Origin: Hormoscilla sp. GUM202
GTDB taxonomy: Bacteria > Cyanobacteriota > Cyanobacteriia > Cyanobacteriales > Desertifilaceae
Direction: 5' to 3'
NCBI GenBank assembly: GCA_005518205.2
Contig: RFFC02000005.1
Span: 190,310-254,309 of the forward strand
Length of the DNA stretch: 64,000 nucleotides
The translations under genes were made by a program, and so were the position numbers. Each line of letters begins with the position of its first letter. Positions within the stretch are counted from its first letter, which is position 1. Under the pieces are notes generated by a model. It saw only the letters and a list, made by a program, of their open reading frames with translations, ran no database searches and was not told the origin of the DNA. Shown here in pieces: positions 8,103-15,861 of this stretch.

Positions 8103-9350
8103 ATGAGCATTTTCACTAGGCTGGAGTCCGAAGTCCGAAGCTACTGTCGATTATTTCCCACAGTCTTTACTAAGGCAGTGGGAGATAACTTGATTGATGA
8201 GAATGGGCGCACCTACATAGACTTCTTGGCAGGTGCCGGTGCCCTCAACTACGGACATAATAACCCCAAACTCAAAAAGCGTCTCCTCGAATACATTGAG
8301 TCAGATGCCATCACTCACAGCCTCGATATGTTCACCGTTGCCAAGCAGAAGTTTCTCGAACGTTTCGAGGAAGTAATCTTAATGCCGCGAGGACTCAACT
8401 ATAAGGTGATGTTTACCGGTCCTACGGGAACCAACTCTGCGGAGGCTGCTTTGAAGCTTGCACGTAAAGTTACTGGTCGAAAAACCGTCATCTGTTTCAC
8501 CAAAGGCTACCACGGTCATACTTTAGGTGCTCTAGCTGTTACACCTAATCCGGTCTATCAAAAGGCAGCCGGCATTCCCCTCACCAACGTCTTAACTGTC
8601 CCGTTCGAGGGTAAACCTGCTACAAAAGATGACAGTCTTGATGACTTGGAAAAACTGCTCGATGACTTGAGTCTGAATCAGGAAAAACCGGCAGCAGTTA
8701 TCTTAGAAACAGTTCAATCTGAGGGTGGAATTAATGTTGCTAGTGTTGCTTGGCTCCAGCGTCTGGCTCAGATCGCTCGAGAGCGAGAAATTTTGCTAAT
8801 TGTCGATGATATCAAAGTAGGATGCGGTCGAACTGGCCCTTTCTTTAGCTTTGAGCGGGCGGGGTTAAAACCCGATCTCGTTTGTCTGGCTAAATCTTTA
8901 AGCGCCTATGGAAACCCGATGGCTGTAGTGCTGATTCGACCCGACTTAGACTGCTGGAAACCAGGAGAACACAGCGGTACCTTCCGGGGCAACAATCTCG
9001 CCTTTGTTACAGCCACTGCTGCTCTCGACGAGTACTGGGAGACGGATGCTTTTTCCCAGGAAATAGCTGACAAAGGTGAGCTAGTGAGCAAGCAACTCCA
9101 AGACACGATCGCTCATTATCCAGAAATCGGCGGCGAACACCTAGGACTGGGTTTGATTCAAGGAATCGCCTGCAAACCACCGGGGCTGGCTAAAAAAGTT
9201 AGTAATGAGGCTTTCAAACGGGGTTTGATCTTTGAACCCATGGGAGTAGACAAAGAAGTCATTAATCTTCAGCCTACACTAACTGTTGAGCCCGACACTT
9301 TGACACGAGCATTAGATATTTTGGAGGAAAGCATCGGTGCTGTACTATAG
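8103..9350 (+). CDS. EctB-like class III aminotransferase (diaminobutyrate--2-oxoglutarate transaminase type), copy 1
   Basis: PLP enzyme of 415 residues. In EctB the reaction moves the amino group of glutamate to aspartate 4-semialdehyde, giving L-2,4-diaminobutyrate (established for the family). Seen here: the N-terminus IFTRLESEVRSYCRLFPTVF and YIDFLAGAGALNYGHNNP, both typical of EctB; GPTGTNSAEAALKLAR; VILETVQSEGGINV; VDDIKVGCGRTG; and the PLP-lysine motif LAKSLSAYGNPM. The WKPGEHSGTFRGNNLAFVTA block is also EctB-like. The start is set at ATG 8103 (AGGAAAGG upstream) and not the TTG at 8070. The gene converges on the DUF4392 gene across a strong hairpin. It is clearly diverged from copy 2 at 10,444, so substrate preference may differ. 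No ectA or ectC is nearby. Confidence 0.9.
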   Translation: MSIFTRLESEVRSYCRLFPTVFTKAVGDNLIDENGRTYIDFLAGAGALNYGHNNPKLKKRLLEYIESDAITHSLDMFTVAKQKFLERFEEVILMPRGLNYKVMFTGPTGTNSAEAALKLARKVTGRKTVICFTKGYHGHTLGALAVTPNPVYQKAAGIPLTNVLTVPFEGKPATKDDSLDDLEKLLDDLSLNQEKPAAVILETVQSEGGINVASVAWLQRLAQIAREREILLIVDDIKVGCGRTGPFFSFERAGLKPDLVCLAKSLSAYGNPMAVVLIRPDLDCWKPGEHSGTFRGNNLAFVTATAALDEYWETDAFSQEIADKGELVSKQLQDTIAHYPEIGGEHLGLGLIQGIACKPPGLAKKVSNEAFKRGLIFEPMGVDKEVINLQPTLTVEPDTLTRALDILEESIGAVL

Positions 9351-9371
9351 CGACGCTAAATAGTTGAGAGA

Positions 9372-9420
9372 TATGGGCTTGCTGAAATATTTAACCTGCA
9401 AGGGTTTCAGCAAGCCCATA
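9372..9420. terminator. Bidirectional hairpin between convergent genes
   Basis: A perfect 16-bp stem (TATGGGCTTGCTGAAA and its complement at 9405-9420) with a 17-base loop lies between the stops of the EctB-like gene and the DUF4392 gene. There is no long U tract. The position and strength fit a shared transcription terminator. Confidence 0.7.
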
Positions 9421-9483
9421 ATGCTTACGCCATATATTTAGGCTCGCTCTATCAAACTGACTGTCACAATAGGATAGCCATAC

Positions 9484-10437
9484 TTATTTAATCAAACCAG
9501 CAGCTTCTAAAATTTCTGTCAAGACTTTAGCATGATATTCCCAGGGTAAAGTCTCAATTGTGAGAGCTTGCAATCCCGTATCTCCATCTATCGCTGCTCC
9601 CTCATTAACAAGAGTTGTCAAAATCTGTTTATCGGTTTCTAAGGTTAATCCCTCAGTTAACTTAGATTTCAAGTCCGGTCGGAGTAAAGCAAGAGAAGTC
9701 AGTAACCCCATTGCTCCCCAATTTGATACACCGCAAACGATCGGGTGATGGCAAGGAATATAACAGGCGATTCGTTCTCCATGCTTGATGCTTTTGGCAA
9801 TTAGCTCTTGAGAAAGTGTTCCCATACCAAGTTCATTGCCCAAATCACCAATGCCGATGGAGATAATTTCACTGAGAGTAAATAGAAAATGTAAAGGAGC
9901 GGTATAAGCGGTGATATCATCACCATGTATATTTCGGACAGTACCATCGTAACTCGGGCCTGCTCTTTCAATGGAGATAATATGGGAGACAGGGGGTTCG
10001 GCACTTTGCCATGAATTCACAATAGAAGAAACGGAGGGGTCTTCTACACTCGCTGCATCGACAGGAACGACATCACAAGGAATTTGAGCAGGTATTCCTG
10101 CTGCCCGAGCAGCAACCTTGACAGCATTAAGACATAAATTATCGGTAACTAGACGTACAGGGATTCCAACTCTAAGTAATCCCGCTGCTAGGTGAGCGCA
10201 ACCGATGGGGCCATCATTTTCCGCTGCTGGAGGAGTTCCATGGGGAATAAAAAAGCCTGTTATAATAGCCACATTGGGGGATGGATGTTCCGCGATCGAG
10301 CGAGCTGCACCTAGCAGCCCCCCCTTGGCAGCCTGCACAAGCGGCTCTATACCATTACCTATATCTCGTCCACAGATGTTTTCTATTTGTTCTATCCTAA
10401 TTAGGACTTCTTCAGAATTTTCTAAAACAGCACTCAT
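9484..10437 (-). CDS. DUF4392 protein, D-glutamate cyclase-like
   Basis: 317 residues from the ATG at 10437; the open frame extends two codons further to a TTG. It matches the C-terminal DUF4392 domain of D-glutamate cyclase, which converts D-glutamate to 5-oxo-D-proline (established for the mammalian enzyme). Seen: GRDIGNGIEPLVQAAKGGLL near the start, ITGFFIPHG.PPAAENDGPIGCAHLA, IERAGPSYDGTVRNIHGDDI, and the hallmark ISIGIGDLGNELGMG. The DUF1445 domain of the two-domain form is absent. The start lies 6 bp after the stop of the EctB-like gene, so the two are almost certainly co-transcribed. I infer that it makes or opens a lactam in the same pathway, perhaps on a diaminobutyrate derivative; this is untested. 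Confidence 0.82.
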   Translation of the reverse strand: MSAVLENSEEVLIRIEQIENICGRDIGNGIEPLVQAAKGGLLGAARSIAEHPSPNVAIITGFFIPHGTPPAAENDGPIGCAHLAAGLLRVGIPVRLVTDNLCLNAVKVAARAAGIPAQIPCDVVPVDAASVEDPSVSSIVNSWQSAEPPVSHIISIERAGPSYDGTVRNIHGDDITAYTAPLHFLFTLSEIISIGIGDLGNELGMGTLSQELIAKSIKHGERIACYIPCHHPIVCGVSNWGAMGLLTSLALLRPDLKSKLTEGLTLETDKQILTTLVNEGAAIDGDTGLQALTIETLPWEYHAKVLTEILEAAGLIK

Positions 10438-10443
10438 AAGCAA

Positions 10444-11736
10444 TTAAGCAGATGCTCCTATCTCAATTATTTTTTTCGCTCCTGTCTCCTGGATGACTTC
10501 GTTGACAATATTTTCCAGGAGGTTTAGCCCTTTCTCTAAGGTCTCTTCGGAAACCGTTAAAGGCGGGAGACACCGAATCACCTGCCCCCGTGCGCCAGCC
10601 GTTTCCATGATTAGCCCATTCCCAAAGGCTGTCCGTAGGATTTTATTCGCGAGGTTCCCATCTTTGCAGTCTAACCCCTGAATCATACCCCTTCCTCTGA
10701 CAGAAAAACCTGCTTGCCAGTGATTTTTGGCTATCTGCTCCAATCGTAACTGCATTCTGGTTCCTTTTTGCTTGACGGAGGCTGACAAACTGTCGTCCTG
10801 CCAATATATTTCCAAGGCTGCTTTGGCGGTCACAAAGGCGAGATTAGGTCCTCTGAAGGTGCCACTGTGTTGACCTGGTTTCCACTGGTCTAATTCTGGT
10901 TTCATCAGTACCAATGAGAAAGGAAGACCGAAACCGCTCAAGGATTTGGAGATGGTAATAATGTCGGGGGAAATACCTACTTCTTCAAAGCTGAAAAAGG
11001 AACCCGTCCGTCCACATCCCACTTGGATGTCGTCCACAAGTAATAGGACGTTATGTTTACGACATACTTTTTCGAGCGATCGCAACCACTCAAAGCTGGC
11101 CACATTGACCCCACCTGCTCCCTGAATCGTTTCTACAATCACCGCTGCTGGAAGCGCTACGCCACTGCCTACGTCCGAAAGGACTTTGTCTAGGTATTCT
11201 GTAGTATCAATATCTGCACCCAAATACCCATCATAGGGTATAAAGGTTACCCCTGTGGTAGGGATTCCGGCAGCTTCTCGCTGGGAAGCCTTAGCAGTTG
11301 TTGCTAAGGAACCCAGAGTTACCCCATGATAGCCATTAGAAAAGGCAATGATTGTTTCCCGTCCTGTTATCTTGCGAGCCAGTTTCAGGGCTGCCTCCAC
11401 AGCATTGGTTCCTGTAGGTCCTGGAAACTGAACTTTGTAATTAAATTGCCTGGGTTTGAGAATAATGGCTGCAAAGGCTTCGAGAAACTCCTCTTTCGCC
11501 ACGGTTGCTAAATCTAGACCGTGGACAATACCGTCGGACTCCAGATAACGTAGCAGTCGTTCTTTTATTTGTGGATTGTTATGTCCGTAATTTAGCGTAC
11601 CCACTCCACTCAAAAAGTCAATGTATTTAATACCTTCTCTATCTTCTAAAATTGCTCCTTGTGCTTTCTTAAATACCGTGGGAAATAAACGGCTATAACT
11701 TCGCACATTGGATTCCAATTCATTGAAGGTTCTCAT
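10444..11736 (-). CDS. EctB-like class III aminotransferase (diaminobutyrate--2-oxoglutarate transaminase type), copy 2
   Basis: PLP aminotransferase of 430 residues with the full EctB pattern: MRTFNELESNVRSYSRLFP, YIDFLSGVGTLNYGHNNP, FPGPTGTNAVEAALKLAR, IVETIQGAGGVNV, LLVDDIQVGCGRTG, the PLP-lysine motif ISKSLSGFGLP, and WKPGQHSGTFRGPNLAFVTA. It is closer to canonical EctB than copy 1. GAGG lies 11 bases before the ATG. It is the middle gene of a minus-strand run: oxygenase (11,880-12,629), this gene, then DUF4392 (6 bp gap). The expected product is L-2,4-diaminobutyrate, with glutamate as amino donor; since neither EctA nor EctC is near, ectoine is probably not the end product. Confidence 0.92.
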   Translation of the reverse strand: MRTFNELESNVRSYSRLFPTVFKKAQGAILEDREGIKYIDFLSGVGTLNYGHNNPQIKERLLRYLESDGIVHGLDLATVAKEEFLEAFAAIILKPRQFNYKVQFPGPTGTNAVEAALKLARKITGRETIIAFSNGYHGVTLGSLATTAKASQREAAGIPTTGVTFIPYDGYLGADIDTTEYLDKVLSDVGSGVALPAAVIVETIQGAGGVNVASFEWLRSLEKVCRKHNVLLLVDDIQVGCGRTGSFFSFEEVGISPDIITISKSLSGFGLPFSLVLMKPELDQWKPGQHSGTFRGPNLAFVTAKAALEIYWQDDSLSASVKQKGTRMQLRLEQIAKNHWQAGFSVRGRGMIQGLDCKDGNLANKILRTAFGNGLIMETAGARGQVIRCLPPLTVSEETLEKGLNLLENIVNEVIQETGAKKIIEIGASA

Positions 11737-11879
11737 TAAATTATTATCCTCATTAGTTTTCTCTGGGATGCTTTCCGCAAGCCTACTGAAGCCTCTGCTA
11801 TAGCGAACGGATTTGCACCGTGAAAGTTAGTCAAGGGGGGACGTCTACCCCCCAACCACCTTCAAAAGTCAGCTAAAAG

Positions 11880-12629
11880 TTAGCCTAAGAAGATGCGTTC
11901 TAGTTCTCGAGTTGGATCGCTATAGGTGGTCCTTGCATGTGCCATACATTTGTTATCCCAAAGCAAACATGAATATTGTTCCATCCGAATAGCCATGTGC
12001 TTTTCCTCGTAATACTCTAGAAATCGATCGGCAATTTCTGCCAAAAACGGCTCGGGAGTATAGGGCTTTAAATCCTCTGGATCTGGGCTGTAGTCACCGT
12101 ATTTAATATAATTACAAGAAAACCGAAAAACAGGCTTGTTACCTTCAAATGAGAGGATGGGATGAATTGCTCCCTGGGTGCGGTTGGCGTGGATTCCCCT
12201 CGTGGCACCAAAATGATGTCGAGTCTCCATGAGTTTTTTCTTTTCTTCTTCCGTAAGAGTCTTCAGGAATCCTTCCACATAAGCCAAAGTAGTCATCCCA
12301 CCACCACAAGCAGAAGGCTTTTTGCACCAAAGCGCTAGATATTTCGGTGGGGTTTGATAATCGCTGGCTTCGGTATGAGGAAGCAAACGCCTTTCACCTC
12401 TGGCATCGGACAATTTCATATATTCTGGTTGATATAAGACATGGAATATCTCTTGACCATATTGCAACATTAACTCCTCACCTGTGACCAATTTAGAAAA
12501 TTCTATCCAGTCAAAGTTTGGCTCTTCAGTTTCCACATAAATAAAGTGATTTACCTCCAGTAATTGCTGATAGTTGGAAATTGATTTTGCTGATAATTCC
12601 GGCGACAAGACCGGTGAAACCGTTAACAT
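11880..12629 (-). CDS. TauD/TfdA-type Fe(II)/2-oxoglutarate-dependent oxygenase
   Basis: A 249-residue non-heme iron oxygenase. The HxD/E iron motif is HTEASDY near residue 100, and the distal histidine lies in LLWDNKCMAHARTTY near residue 235, followed by an arginine-rich tail (DPTRELERIF) typical for 2-oxoglutarate binding. Such enzymes hydroxylate, desaturate or cyclise small molecules, often free or tethered amino acids (SyrP and clavaminate synthase types; family knowledge). GGAGG sits 11 bases before the ATG. It heads the run with the EctB-like and DUF4392 genes (143-bp gap to the next), so it probably oxidises an intermediate of that pathway. Confidence 0.85.
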   Translation of the reverse strand: MLTVSPVLSPELSAKSISNYQQLLEVNHFIYVETEEPNFDWIEFSKLVTGEELMLQYGQEIFHVLYQPEYMKLSDARGERRLLPHTEASDYQTPPKYLALWCKKPSACGGGMTTLAYVEGFLKTLTEEEKKKLMETRHHFGATRGIHANRTQGAIHPILSFEGNKPVFRFSCNYIKYGDYSPDPEDLKPYTPEPFLAEIADRFLEYYEEKHMAIRMEQYSCLLWDNKCMAHARTTYSDPTRELERIFLG

Positions 12630-13414
12630 AACTTGTGTATCCTCCCAAACAATTGTCGTTCTCTCGATCGCCTCCCGGACATCCAGACCACAAACCGGTT
12701 ATAAGCTGTCGCGCATCGTTTACTGCATATTGGGCTATCTGTAAAATAATGGAGGCCCATCACCATATGAGTTTCAGCCATCATGTCCATTTTAGACTAT
12801 GCAATTTAAATGCCTCACAGCTTACCCCATTTGCTTGCGTTCTTGCTATCGTCTGTTCCCAGATCCCAAAGCTTCGCCATTTCTGATTTGGCCCGGCGAG
12901 AGCCAGTTTGAGAACTTCCCATTCCCTCAGATGGAGATTGGCTATTTCCCGGAGACAGTGGTGCAACCATTAAAATGTATAGTGTAGAACACTTCCTTTC
13001 AATGGTATCTAGTATAGAACACTTCGTCAAGGCTAACCCAGATAGCCTTTATATTTTCTTTATGAATCAGCTATAAGTTTCACCAAATATTACAAATGTA
13101 GTATTCGGTTATGGGTAGTGGCTCGCTTTCCCTCTATGGATTATGAACGATCGCGGTGCCAGCGCGAAGCGGACTGGATCCATCCCAGTTTTGCTTCCTG
13201 GCTGCGGGGATCTGAACGTGCTGTTGCCGGCTATACTAGCCCAGAAACCCAGTTTTTCCACAAAACCGGTTTCTTCATGCATTCTCGAGATGCTCTCGTG
13301 GCACCGCTGACACCGGCATATACAGGCCCCAGGGCGCAGTCGCCGCAAGTCCAGCGGTGGGACGTCACAACAGTGTTCTGGGGAGGGTACTTTGACCTCA
13401 ACCGGCACCCTACT
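12630..13414. promoter_or_regulatory. Upstream region of the oxygenase operon with a paired 15-bp motif
   Basis: No gene is convincing here. AGTGTAGAACACTTC (12,981-12,995) and AGTATAGAACACTTC (13,011-13,025) are direct copies 30 bp apart; each contains an imperfect GAA..TTC dyad. The 30-bp spacing is about three helix turns and suggests a paired operator, but the function is unproven. An open frame at 13,118-13,771 is mostly produced by the downstream minisatellite and is not annotated. Confidence 0.4.
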
Positions 13415-13624
13415 GTTGAGGTTTTGGACCTCTCGGTTGAGGTTTTGGACCTCTCAGTTGAGGTTTTGGACCTCTCGGTTGAGGTTTTGGACCTCTCAGT
13501 TGAGGTTTTGGACCTCTCGGTTGAGGTTTTGGACCTCTCAGTTGAGGTTTTGGACCTCTCGGTTGAGGTTTTGGACCTCTCAGTTGAGGTTTTGAACCTC
13601 TCGGTTGAGGTTTTGGACCTCTCA
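13415..13624. repeat. 21-bp minisatellite, ten units
   Basis: Ten tandem copies of a 21-bp unit (GTTGAGGTTTTGGACCTCTC plus one variable base). The variable base alternates G and A through most of the array, giving a 42-bp higher-order period. Each unit holds a small GAGGT/ACCTC hairpin. All three forward frames are open because 21 is a multiple of 3; one reads VEVLDLS. Nothing indicates that it is translated. Confidence 0.92.
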
Positions 13625-13835
13625 AGAGGCCAGCATGTCTCTAAAGGATCGCCGATAAAAAGATCTTATAAAGCCTATAAAAAAAAATCATATATCGCTC
13701 AAACCCTTACCCAGAAAGCTTTTCAGACTTTGTCTCCCAAAAAGTTTCCCAAAAAATCGCCTTTAGGGTAGACACTGGAAAATCTAGTTGTTAGAGTAGA
13801 GTTGTAGTTCAATACATCACCTTTCAGCGGCTATG

Positions 13836-13912
13836 GGGTGCATCTCACTTTTGTAATGCAGCCCGCGCGGGCTTTGTACCTGTAGCCGGGCCCTAAAGGG
13901 TGAGGGCGGCGA
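13836..13912. repeat. ISKra4-like end plus GCCCGCGCGGGC / CCCTAAAGGG repeat
   Basis: GGGTGCATCTCACTTTTGTAATG resembles the ISKra4 terminal sequence at 3931 and is followed by GCCCGCGCGGGC, CCTGTAGCC and CCCTAAAGGGTGAGGG. The same module without the IS end lies inside the glycosyltransferase gene at 55,964-56,022. Confidence 0.6.
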
Positions 13913-13928
13913 CGCTTGTTCCCTTCCC

Positions 13929-14006
13929 CCTGTTCCCTGTTCCCTGTTCCCTGTTCCCTGTTCCCTGTTCCCTGTTCCCTGTTCCCTGTTCCCTGTTCCC
14001 TGTTCC
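13929..14006. repeat. Heptamer tandem repeat (CCCTGTT), about eleven units
   Basis: A 7-bp unit is repeated without interruption for nearly 80 bases. It is of the short tandemly repeated (STRR) type known from filamentous cyanobacteria. It sits directly upstream of the surviving part of the dienelactone hydrolase gene. Confidence 0.92.
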
Positions 14007-14021
14007 GCTGGGTTAAAGGTA

Positions 14022-14435
14022 TTGCGAAACCATCCCCTTTCCAAAAACAACCGCCTGGGGGCGATCGGCTATTGTTTCGGCGGCGGCACGGTGCTAGAAT
14101 TAGCCCGTAGCGGTGCGAAAGTAGCGGGTGTAGTCAGCTTCCACGGCAATCTGGATACACCCAATCCCACAGATGCTAATAATATTAAAGGCCAAATCTT
14201 AGTATTGCATGGTGCCTCCGATCCCTTCGTGCCCAAAGAACAGGTTGCAGCCTTTACCGAGGAGATGCGCCAAGCTAATGTTGACTGGCAAATGATATCT
14301 TACGGCGGCGCAGTCCACAGCTTTACAAATCCCAAAGCTGGCAACGACCCGTCTAAAGGGGCAGCTTACAATCGAGATGCTGACCGGCGTTCTTGGTCGG
14401 CCATGCAGTTGTTTTTTGCCGAGATCTTTAATTAG
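14022..14435 (+). pseudogene. Dienelactone hydrolase family protein, N-terminal part lost
   Basis: The 137 residues match the C-terminal half of alpha/beta-hydrolases of the dienelactone hydrolase family. The nucleophile elbow GYCFGG (Cys), the acid in [12 protein letters not shown] (Asp) and the base in GAVHSFTNP (His) are all present, so the catalytic triad is complete. Family members are about 230-250 residues; roughly the first 100 are absent. Homology begins at [17 protein letters not shown], and just upstream in frame come a stop and the CCCTGTT heptamer array. I infer that the repeat replaced the 5' half. The only start available is a TTG. Confidence 0.8.
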
Positions 14436-14442
14436 CCTCTAA

Positions 14443-14491
14443 TAATTAATGGTTCGTGGTTATTAACCTGACCGTGAACCATTAAATTATT
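14443..14491. terminator. Hairpin between convergent genes
   Basis: TAATTAATGGTTC..GGT pairs with ACC..GAACCATTAAATTA across a short loop with two mismatches. It lies between the hydrolase remnant (plus) and the Pmp3-like gene (minus) and fits a shared terminator. Confidence 0.55.
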
Positions 14492-14515
14492 AGCAATTAT
14501 CTCACAGGGCGGCGA

Positions 14516-14677
14516 TTATTTCCTGGCAATCACCCAGACTGCATGTATAATTCCGGGAAGATAACCGAGCAGAGTCAAGAGGATATTAATCCAAAAATCC
14601 TTGCCAAGACCAACTTGTAAGAATACTCCCAAGGGGGGCAAGAAAATCGCACACAAAATTCTAATTAAATCGCCCAT
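14516..14677 (-). CDS. YqaE/Pmp3 family small membrane protein, 53 residues
   Basis: A complete Pmp3-type proteolipid. It begins MGDLIRILCAIFLPPLGVFL, then a short polar turn (QVGLGKDFW) and a second hydrophobic helix (INILLTLLGYLPGIIHAVWV) ending in IARK. Both helices and the LPPLGVFLQVG and LGYLPGIIHAxW motifs are diagnostic of the UPF0057 family, whose members sit in the plasma membrane and are often salt- or cold-induced. An AAGGAGGCTTAA sequence precedes the ATG, a good ribosome binding site. Confidence 0.92.
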   Translation of the reverse strand: MGDLIRILCAIFLPPLGVFLQVGLGKDFWINILLTLLGYLPGIIHAVWVIARK

Positions 14678-14921
14678 TTAAGCCTCCTTCAAAACAGAAA
14701 CATTAACGTGACTCGATCTCCGAGTGCTAAATAGATCTTTAGATTAGCATGAAAACGCTCAATTGTCAATAGATATCCTTTCGGATGAAAAGAATATCTT
14801 AGCACTGAGGCTAGTGACGAATGATAGAATCGATTTGTTTCAGTCCCGAGGCGATCGCCCGATCTTGCTGATATCAGCCATGCCCTATATAACAAGATAT
14901 GGGCATTAACTGGAGAATATC

Positions 14922-15655
14922 TTACAACTCTGGCTCAATTCCCGCTGCCCGTAGCTGTGCTATCAATTGTTCAACTCGCTGGCGTTCCCTGGCGACTAAC
15001 TCCGAACCCCACAGCAAAAGTTCTCCTGCTTCATCCCACCAGCGCAACCAATAGCCAGTGCGGTTTTCGCGGGTGCCTTCCCAGATGCCCAGACACAAGC
15101 TCATTTCCGGAATCCAGTAACGGTTATTGCCATCGGCTTGTCGGCGTTGATAACGAAGTTCCTCAGAATTGAACCGATAGACTACGAGCGCTCCCGTTTC
15201 CGGCTCAAAAATGACGTAGTTAGGAACTCTTAAAACTTTTTCGTAAAAAAAAACTTGCCTGGAGGATAATCATCATTCATGGAATACTCGTGGTTTCCTT
15301 CCGGATCCGAAAGAAATTCCATCACAATGGCAGGTAGATCGCCTTGAATATAGGGGGTATAACTGCGCAGGATTTCTTCTCTGGCCACCCTCATAGATGG
15401 CACGTACCCCCAATCTGGCGCTTTCACCACTATTTGATTATTTACAGTGGCACAGAGCCCATAATTAGTAGTAATTAAGGCATTGGCTGGTAGCCTGCCA
15501 GCCATCACTAGGCTTTCTGTAAGAGCCGCCGCGAGCAGGGGTTGATTAATACTATCTACTAGGGCTTCGTCTAAAACAAAATCATCAGGTAACTTTTCCC
15601 AGGTTACTTCATAGTTTTCCCAGATTACTTCATAAACATCTGTTCCGGTAAACAT
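14922..15655 (-). pseudogene. Uma2-family (PD-(D/E)XK-like) protein, frameshifted copy
   Basis: Tandem paralogue of the intact gene at 15,862-16,632. The first 141 residues (15,230-15,655) match it closely, including VVKAPDWGYVPSMRVAREE and the acidic IVMEFLSDPEG. The frame breaks in a run of nine A at 15,245-15,253 where the paralogue has seven A plus CC: a one-base loss. The rest continues in another frame to RAAGIEPEL. Restoring one base would give a full-length protein. Uma2 proteins are common in cyanobacteria and have a restriction-endonuclease-like fold; their role is not settled. Confidence 0.85.
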
Positions 15656-15700
15656 GTTCTTACCTTCCGTGACTTTCTACTATCGATTTTAGCTTAAGCT

Positions 15701-15722
15701 GTCGTGCATTTAAATGCACGAC
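15701..15722. repeat. Perfect 22-bp palindrome
   Basis: GTCGTGCATTT followed by its exact complement AAATGCACGAC, between the two Uma2 genes. It may be the scar or end of a transposable element, or a target site. A GGGTGTGGTCAAAA motif next to it recurs at 56,661 and 58,711. The rest of the gap to 15,861 holds GC-rich hairpins of the CGTTCC..GGGAACG type. Confidence 0.6.
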
Positions 15723-15861
15723 GGGTGTGGTCAAAAGTAGTTGTAGCACCGGCTGTCTTCGCCCCCCCTCCTCGTAGCCGGACCCCTCGTTCCCTCACAG
15801 CGGAGGGGGCCCGGAGCGTTCTGCCTGGGAACGGGTGAGGGCGTGGTGACTGGAGGATATC

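Noticed and set aside
8103..11736. Ectoine biosynthesis operon
   Set aside because: Two EctB-like genes are present, but no EctA acetyltransferase or EctC synthase is near, and the DUF4392 and methyltransferase genes do not belong to that pathway.
13415..13624. CRISPR array
   Set aside because: The units are adjacent without unique spacers, and no cas gene is in the window.
13118..13771. 217-codon open frame with ten VEVLDLS repeats
   Set aside because: The length comes from the 21-bp minisatellite, which keeps every forward frame open; the flanking parts have no family-like sequence or ribosome binding site.
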